From Hoplostethus atlanticus (lineage: Eukaryota > Chordata > Actinopteri > Trachichthyiformes > Trachichthyidae): a DNA stretch of 64,000 nucleotides. The stretch is from contig JAXDDX010000087.1 of NCBI GenBank assembly GCA_034670405.1, forward strand, positions 124,001-188,000, in the 5' to 3' direction. The position numbers were made by a program, and so were the translations under genes. Positions 56,641 through 64,000 of the stretch are shown piece after piece (within the stretch, counting starts at the first letter, position 1; every line of letters starts with the position of its first letter). The notes beneath the pieces were generated by a model. It was not told the origin of the DNA. It was given only the letters and a program-made list of their open reading frames with translations, and made no database searches.

Positions 56641-58079
56641 ACACTGACACGGTTGGAAAAAGTTGCTAGATTTGTTGCTTGTCACCTTTGATAAATAAAG
56701 CTGCCAGGAGGATCCGAAAAGTCACAAAATCTAGCTACAAAGTCACCAAGTTGGCAACAGTGCTGAAAAACATCAATATGGAGAATGGAGGAAGAGGAGG
56801 AGGAGTGATGGGTAGAGAGGAGAGGGCACTGAAGGTAGAGGGAGTGAAATGAGGAGGCAGGGCAAAGTGAGGTAATGGTACATGGAGGGCAATAAGGTGG
56901 AGGAAGGAACAATGAATGGTAAAGACAAGAGGAAAGGGAGTAGAGAGATGGAGACAGGAGGAGAGGGAGGAAGGAGAGGAAAGAGAAGAGGGAAGATAAT
57001 GGGAGCGTGGGGGTACACAGAGGGAAAGAAGAGATGGAGACGAGAAACATTCTGGATGGTTAGTGGTGGACCACTACCATTGATGATCATGAAATGTGTG
57101 CGTGTGCGTGTGTGTGTGCGTGTGCGTGTGCGTGTGTAAGTGAGTCCATCTGTGCTAGCCACAGTAGAGTGGAGTGATGGCTTGGCAGGGGAGAGGAGGC
57201 AGCTGGCTGGACTGAACTGGGGTGGGACCCAGCAGTATTGCCAAGTACAGATGGGAAGTGTGTACAAGTGTGTATGAGTACATACTGTGGTGTGTGAATG
57301 AGTGCATGCTGGTACTTAATATGTACTTTGTGTGTGTGTGTGTGTGTGTGTGTGTAAGCGCGCTCTTTCTAGGTAGGTCACTGGGAGAGTGTGTATGGGG
57401 GAAGTTTTCTATCAGGGTCCAGCAGGGGGAAGCCAGCTCTGACAGCCCTTCCTGCTGGAGGAAATTGGACTAGATGGGATCTGCATGGGCCCAGTTAGCC
57501 TGTGGAAACCACCAGCACCCACCAGCTCCAGCTCATACTAGGCCTGATGGCCAAGACAGGGTATCTGCCATCTGCAGAAAGCCAAATTTAAGACTTTTTA
57601 AGACCTTTTAATGCTACTTAAATGTAAGATGAATTTACAGCTGCTATCGGCCAGATTTTGATGTAAATCTTCTTATCAGCCTAAATCACAAAGGTCCCCA
57701 CTAATTGAGATGCTGTAGATTCACCGTATTTGCCCAAATTAATTACTAGTGTTGGTTATGATCACTGGTCAGAAATCTCCACACAGGAAGTGATGAATCA
57801 AAAAGAGAGAAATCCAAAAGTGTCTCATAAACAGCAGGGAGCAAGCGCTCCATTAAGAGAAAGAAGGACTCACCAACAATGGTTGAACCTCTTTGGTTAC
57901 ACATTAAATAATGAAATTATGTTCATAATAATCTAAGTTTTAGAATAGACTGTAACACTATTACATGAATGGCCCATTTGAGTTGAAATGTATTTTTTGA
58001 AACCAGCAAATATTCTGTTATTCATCTTGCTGCACAATTGAAGATTTTTTGTTCTGCTAGCATTTCAATTCAAAAGGGA
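56641..58079. other. ltbp1 intron with simple repeats
   Basis: GGA-rich tract at about 56775-57010, GT/GTGC repeats at 57094-57137 and GT repeats at 57331-57354. 57568-57645 is a lone end of the hAT-type element at 34881-36067. No gene: long open frames here are low-complexity. Confidence 0.5.
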
Positions 58080-60690
58080 TTCAAAAGGGGGTCAACGGCC
58101 AATAAGGGTCCAAAAAGGGAAGATGGGGTTTGGTTGGGGATTCCAAAAATATTTTCAGGCTGCTCATAGGGCCAATGCCGTGAGGCCAGTGTTGAACATC
58201 CCAATGGGCCCAGTGTGGGCTGCCTGAATTGGGACAGTTCTTTGCCCACATTGGGACAGTGTGGGCATGTTTGCTGGTGTAGTTTGACATTGAAATCATG
58301 TGATGAAAAGTAAAGTTGTGGAAGTGGGGGGGACAGATGAATAACATATTGTGTAATGTTAATCCTTAATCAAAGCTGTTTTAGTTGCCTAATGTTAACC
58401 AAAGTAGTTTGATTAGACTTTGGCACACATGCAGTGATCAATTAAGCGGCTGGCCCAGCTGCCAATGTGTAGATGTAGTATGAATCAAGGGCACATAACC
58501 TTTTGTGAGATATGTACGACCATTGTTGTGAGAACACACTGTAATCTGAGAAATCTGTCATAAAACGGCGAAAAGAAATAAGAGCTCTAATTGTACTAAT
58601 AGTAGTTAAATTTAGACTTTCAGACTGATTGATCATATTTTATATATTACATTATATATAACACTGAACCAGGATTCAATCCATGATGGCAAGCCAACAC
58701 ACAGGCAAAAAGTTAGAGAAAATGGGGAAGTTAAGTGGGATTATAAAGCACAGACTAGGGTCAGACTGATATTGGCCTTTTATTAAAAATCAGTCAGCTA
58801 GTCAGTGTCCACCTCTGATGCGATGGAGGTTCCTCCCTGGCTACAGCTGGTGATTGTTAATCCTATTATTGAGACAATTTTTATTGCAAACATGCAATGA
58901 AATGTTATTTTCTTACCACATTTTATTTTTGAATTTAATGTAATGTATTTGGTAAATTAATGTATCATTTAAAAGCCTAATGTATCCCAGAGTTTCCCCT
59001 ACCATTGGAAAGAGGCTTTGCTTTGTGTCACATACCTCCTATCAACCAGGTCTGGCACCATCATGGAGGAATTCTTCAATAATGTCTAAAATAACAACCA
59101 GGCTAGAAAAAGGATGTCACAGTTGCGTGGTTAGCTACTTTAGCTAACCACAACTGATGTGAATGTTAACATATTAACCAGCTGACAAAATCAATAAGAT
59201 GTATCAGTGATGAAATGATCAGTTCCCAGTCAAAAACAGCACAGAAATTAACCACGGCTGTTCCATACTGTTGAGACGACTAAGTTGTAAGTATGATTTG
59301 AAATGATTGAATTGCCCAAGAATTAAGGACCTCCAATATGGCCGACGCGTTACATCACCTGAATGCCCTCTATAGGTATGATGGGTGACCCTGCCATTAA
59401 GGGCCGCCAACCCACCTGAAAACATTTTATTATTCTAGGTTTCAATGGACAGTTTTAGTGTCCCATGATGGTCTAAATGCTGTTTCACCTTGATCATCGA
59501 AATAAAATAAAATAAAATAAAATAAAATATTCAAATTTAAAGATACTGAATATCAGCACAAATTATCAGTCATCAGCTGCTTCAATGCAAAAGTATTGAT
59601 ATTGGTCAAAAACTATATAAGTAAACTATGCACACGATACACCAAACAGTTCTTGCCCTGTAGCAAAAGGAAAAAATTGTCTCAGAAGTATCTTATTTTC
59701 ACTTTCTCTTTTCTGTGGGGATAGGCAGACAGGAAGCATACATCTGGACACACACACCACACACCCAGTTTTCAACAGTAATATAGATTAACGTCTCTGA
59801 CCCCATTACTTTCACTGGAGAATAGCGTGTGTGTATGTGTGTGTCTGAGTGTGTGGGAAAATGGCTCTTGTCTATGTTTCAGCCTCCTCCAATCCCAGGC
59901 CCTGAGCAGCGGTGTGCCAACACAGTTGGGGAAATGTTTAAACCATCACAGAGGTGCGCGAAGCACACCTTCAAATTGAACGAAAATAAATGGTCTCATC
60001 AATCAAGCTTCTGCCCACAACGCGGCCATCTTTTTTTTTTGCAGAGCGAGGTGGAAAATGCGGTCCAAAACACAGAGGCAGAGTACCTTAAAAGTCCAAA
60101 CAACTGGTCTCAAGGTGAAACACACCATAACTCATGTTCAGTCAGGTTACTGAAATAAAAAGGTCTAATAAAAAGGAGTGTACTGCATTTCATTGTCAAG
60201 TAGCTGAGGCAAACATATGTTAGGAATTTGGGTAACCATTTAGATTACAGGCTAAACTACAGTACAAGTAGTTTGTGGAGTTGATCCATTCCACAGAAGC
60301 TATTGATAAGTAGATAATAATCAGTAATCAATAACTAGTGTTTACACAGATTGATATTGCAGTACCTTACACCTTATTCCCCATGCACCTGTGTGTGTAA
60401 CAACTGTAGGGTTGTCAGAAATTGTACTCAAACATAGTTTTTACTGCTTCAGTTCAACACCTTCCAGATTTCATCATATAGCTCATATCTGGTTGCTAAA
60501 AAAATCAATAAAACTCATTCAGATTAAAAGAGCACAGCTGGTAAAGTACATATTTATGATCTTCTGTAGATTAGCAGATATTGCAATATTTCATATTTTG
60601 GTATATTTTTCATATTATGATATTACACTCATTTCTTCTTTCCCTCAATAAGTCCTACTGCTGTTATTACTGCTGCAATCCATACACTCC
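58080..60690. other. ltbp1 intron, mostly unexplained
   Basis: 58170-58275 holds imperfect repeats of a ccaatgtgggc/cagtgtggg type. 59501-59528 is an (AAATA)n run. The rest is not recognised. Confidence 0.45.
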
Positions 60691-61140
60691 CCCATACTTT
60701 TCATTCATAAATTCTACGAGTCGAAACTGTTACATACATAGTTTTTATCATGCTGTGTTTGCCACTATTTGCTGCTACAATGACCCAATTTCCCCATGGG
60801 GATCATTAACGGCTCGTCTTATCTTAAAAGGTTATGGTTGGTATTCCACATGGGCAGCCGATAGATTCATGGCAGATTGCCCAGCAACGTAATGTAAGTG
60901 AACTTTCAGCTGTCACAACAACACTGCTGGGCAGGTTTCAGGATGGGGTAGCAGACATCTTAGTCACTACTGAATAGCTCTTTGAGTCATAGAAACTGAA
61001 TGCTTTCAAGAGGAAACCTTGTAAAGTCCATATACAAAAAGGTCTAGGTTAAAACATTAAGGCATACCGGATTAAACATTACATTACATTACAGTCATTT
61101 AGCAGACGCTTTTATCCAAAGCGACTTACAATAAGTGCAG
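60691..61140 (+). repeat. LINE tail and a (CATTA)-tailed retroposon end
   Basis: 60765-60830 (ctatttgctgctacaatgacccaatttccccatggggatcatta) is the LINE tail family seen at 30.95 kb. 61076-61135 (acattacattacattacagtcatttagcagacgcttttatccaaagcg) is a very common teleost retroposon end, seen inverted at 20.10-20.15 kb. Confidence 0.55.
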
Positions 61141-61563
61141 GTAGGCACGAGAACTACTAGTCACCAGAAATCCTAAGTGCATTTCCTTCCTAAACAAGCA
61201 TCTAAGGGCATAACCAGTGCTAACGTTAAAGTGCAATAAGATATCTACCTACTTTTAATTTAAAGAAATGAGACAAATAAGTGAAGCAAATAAACAAGAG
61301 CTAAGACAAATAAGTGAAGCATATAAGCATATAAGCAAGTGTTAAGACAAGTAAGTGAAACAAATAAGCAAGTGCTAAGAGGAAGGGTCAGGGTAGTATT
61401 TCTTGAAGAGGTTGTTGAAGTTGAAGTTGTGAAGTTGAAGTTGAAGACTTCTGCAAAATCAGAATACGATTCTAGTGCAAGAATCTTGCGTTTCTTGCTA
61501 TGGTCTTATTAACTAGATTGGAAAGAATTAGAGTGGACTTGATTCATCCAAAATCCAACTTAC

Positions 61564-61692
61564 CCACACAGCTGTGGCCATCGTGGGACTCCTGGTAGCC
61601 CTGGTCGCAGAGGCAACGGAAGGAGCCCATTCTGTTCTCACAGTAGCCATGAGGGCCGCACACATTCCCATCGATCCCACACTCATCGATAT
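61564..61692 (-). CDS. ltbp1: ltbp1 exon: calcium-binding EGF domain
   Basis: This 129-nt exon runs from a ttctacag acceptor to a GGTAAG donor, phase 1 at both ends. It begins [13 protein letters not shown] and holds all six EGF cysteines. The D-x-D-E-C start and the C-x-N-x4-F-x-C hydroxylation motif ([10 protein letters not shown]) mark it as calcium binding. It is the last repeat of the long EGF array that stiffens the rod. The matching human repeat sits directly before the DVNECELLS repeat, so no exon appears to be missing between this one and the next. The upstream exon is outside the window; I see no coding exon in the 2.3 kb to the right. Confidence 0.93.
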
Positions 61693-63636
61693 CTGTAGAA
61701 AAACAACGAGGAAAGAAAGGATCAGTCAATGTTTGGTAGAAAGCCCTCTGAAACCATATTCAGTCTATGACAGTAAAATTCTGTGAAAGCATGATGCTAA
61801 ATGTTTGTTGTTGGAGTGGCCCATCCTGCCTTTTCATTAGCAGCAGAAACACTGTTGTATGCATTAACACTCACTAGTTTAGGACCTTAACTGTCTCATG
61901 CAAGACATGTTTTCTATTATCTCTGTTTCTGCTCTCCAGAAGGCCCAGCATCTCCATGTGATGATGTGTCTGCATTAGGTGACACATCGGCCCGTATGTT
62001 ACTCCTCCTGCTGCTAGTTTTCACTGCAGTTGCATTGGAAGATTGATTTTCCCATTTTGATGAGTCTACGATTCAAAGCGCTTGTGGAGGCATTTGGTTG
62101 TACAAGTACAAGATTGATTTCAATTCCCTGGTTTCCTGATGAGATTAGTCGTGTCGTGTTACAACATTAGCTTGTATGTACCATTAGTGTAATAGACCTT
62201 GCAAAGTTAGTTGTAGTAGTGAGCTATTATTGGTGATTTGACTTTATTTGCAAAGATGTTCAAAAAGATGCAGTGTGAATGTTGTTGAGGCAATACCGGA
62301 GCACGATGCATCACCAGCAAGCATACAGAACCAGAGCTAAAACTGATCTAAAAGCTGTTTCACTGTGAGCACTGTGAGTCACCTCTCATGCTTCTACGTC
62401 TTGTTTGCTCTTGGGTCTATGTGGAGTATTGTATGCTTGCTGCAGTTGCCCATTTGGGACAATAAATTGACTGTTGAACTTGAATCTACAAACGTCAAAG
62501 AACCTTAAACAAATCATACAGAATGGCAAACTGAACACACAGTACTCTGAACAAGCCCTTTTTAACCACGAAACAGCAGTCCCTCTTGTATGTTATTGCT
62601 TAAATGACTACCCCCCAGGGTTCACAAACTTTCAAGCATGACTGTAACAAACCGCACTGCAGTGCGCTTAGAAGATGGCCGAGATTTTCAGGTGGTCTCG
62701 ATTATTTGGTGCACACCCGAGTTTGAATGGCAGTACTCTCACCTGCCCAAATGAACGAAACTTAAACTTAAATGCTCCAAAATTGGTTAAGATCAGGGTA
62801 AGGTTTTGGTCACATATTGGTTACATAAGAAAAACTGCTGAAAATTAAAACTTCACTCAGTAGAAAACGTCTTCAAGAGTCAGGAATTGAACCTGGAGTT
62901 AAATGTATCTGCCCATCTGCCCCCGATCTCCACACCCTTACTTTCTACCATGCTATTTCAATGTCTACTACTACTTATTTGTCGTGCGAGACCGGGCTGG
63001 GCAAGCAAAATATGGGACTTAAACAATGATCACTGTACTCTATTGGCTGAGTATCTTTTCAACAAAAAGTTTACTTTTCGTTCCCATAGTAATCATTGAT
63101 CCTCTATTATAGAAAGTATCACAGCACCTCTCTGGTCTATCTCTCCAGCCATAAAGACAAACAATCATTCATTACAAAGAAAATAATCTGGAAGGCAAGC
63201 ACTTGAATGTGCAAGTAAACTTAACAAAACTAACATAAAAACCCGCTGAGCCCTAAATCAACTTCTGACTAGTGGGACGAAGTCAGGAAAGGAGCTCCCA
63301 CTGTCAGAAACAGTTCATGTTTCAATCTTTAACTAAGTGGAATCGCATTCACTCCTAAAACACAGTGATTCCACCTGTACAAGCCATCTGACCTCTTAAG
63401 TCATGATAATGGTCACTTTTATAGATGTGTGTGTGTGCAAACTCAAACACACAGAGCCATACAAGCATTCTCTCCATTTGTTGCCATTATTTCCTTTCCA
63501 ACAGATTAAAGGAATTGGAATGTAAAAATTTAATGCGTCAGATTAGAGAGAAAAATGTAAACTTCGGTCTTGGTAATTGAAGCAGATGGTGTAAACGGGC
63601 GTAAGAAGCATAGACATAGATTTTTTTAAAAGTACA

Positions 63637-63671
<35 letters not shown>

Positions 63672-64000
63672 CTAACAGACTTAGACTTGAGTCTGAGCCC
63701 CATGCATAAATCACGAGAAAGAGAGCGGAGCAGCAAATATCCCTCCTTGTCTAGACAGCAAGCTCAAAGGCTTCCTTCTGTTTCTTTTTCTCTCTTTTTC
63801 TCTTTTTTTAAGACAGGAAAGGGCATTAAAAACAGCTCTGGCACAGGGGGGGCAGGGCTCCTGCCATGGTAGAAAAAATAGCAGCAGCATATGTGAAAGA
63901 AATTAAAGAGTTTTTCTTCTTCCAGAAACAACAAGGCATCGACAGAGACAGAGGTAGCAATGGAGGGATGGAGGTAAGGATGGAGGAATGAAGGAAGGAA
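61693..64000. other. ltbp1 intron, right edge of the window
   Basis: A probable LINE tail lies at 62430-62490 (ttgctgcagttgcccatttgggacaataaattgac), a Tc1-type terminal repeat at 62618-62645 and CA repeats at 63638-63668. I find no exon with EGF cysteine spacing, so the next upstream ltbp1 exon is outside the window. Confidence 0.5.

Larger units (their letters stand above)
23812..61692 (-). other. ltbp1: ltbp1 gene, 3' half (ten coding exons to the stop codon)
   Basis: Latent TGF-beta binding protein 1 is a secreted matrix glycoprotein that disulfide-bonds the TGF-beta propeptide (LAP) and tethers the latent complex to fibrillin microfibrils. Ten minus-strand exons with clean GT-AG borders encode, in order, cbEGF, cbEGF, TB, cbEGF, cbEGF, TB, EGF, cbEGF. 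That order and the residues match the C-terminal third of vertebrate LTBP1, with strings such as [16 protein letters not shown] and NNRMSLCKNAKCIN essentially as in human. LTBP2, LTBP3, LTBP4 and fibrillins fit less well. Introns measure about 12.2, 7.7, 1.5, 0.8, 4.8, 0.8, 2.1, 1.7 and 4.8 kb, and all are phase 1. The start codon, signal peptide, N-terminal TB/hybrid domains and most of the EGF array lie beyond the right edge. One exon (30646-30808) carries an apparent +1 frameshift. Confidence 0.93.

Noticed and set aside
56773-57267. A 164-residue minus-strand open frame
   Set aside because: It is Ser/Leu/Pro low-complexity from the GGA and GT repeat tracts, with no start context or domain.

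Overview
This is a teleost-type genomic window. It has long introns, all GT-AG splice sites, dense CA/TC microsatellites, fish-style hAT, Tc1, L2, DIRS and gypsy fossils, and one vertebrate extracellular-matrix gene. Nothing looks prokaryotic, and I cannot name the species.

The only host gene I can support is the 3' half of ltbp1 (latent TGF-beta binding protein 1) on the minus strand, from about 61.7 kb down to a stop codon at 23.8 kb. Ten coding exons read, in gene order: cbEGF, cbEGF, TB (split over two exons), cbEGF, cbEGF, TB (split over two exons), EGF, cbEGF, stop. This is the known C-terminal layout of LTBP1, including the LAP-binding TB domain. All introns are phase 1 and nine exons keep frame. 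The exon at 30646-30808 is 163 nt, one base out of frame, and would truncate the protein as sequenced. The 5' half of the gene lies beyond the right edge. A 3' UTR probably runs to an AATAAA near 22.62 kb.

Regions by coordinate: 0-22 kb is downstream intergenic DNA with fossils of an L2-type LINE (1.9-3.4), a DIRS-like tyrosine-recombinase retroelement (5.1-6.5), another LINE (6.6-7.1), a Tc1-like element (14.8-15.9), a ZBED-type hAT (17.1-18.6) and a Tc1 fragment (21.8-22.1). The ltbp1 introns hold nested transposons. These are a hAT inside a Tol2-like hAT, both with exact 8-bp target duplications (25.4-27.7); a solo LTR inside a Tc1-like element (40.3-41.3); an L2 copy split by a CAGTG-ended element coding for a SANT/trihelix-like protein (45.0-48.7); a 2.4-kb long-inverted-repeat element holding a hAT, which holds a palindrome and a tRNA-like module (49.5-51.9); and a gypsy-type retrotransposon interrupted by a tRNA-Ile(UAU)-headed SINE (54.6-56.6).

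The genes do not form an operon. The biological story is one matrix/TGF-beta gene whose introns are layered with dead mobile elements, some within tens of bases of splice sites. The best candidates for something new are the SANT-coding CAGTG element, the long-TIR composite, the tRNA-like modules inside hAT-type elements, and the ltbp1 frameshift and LAP-contact substitution.
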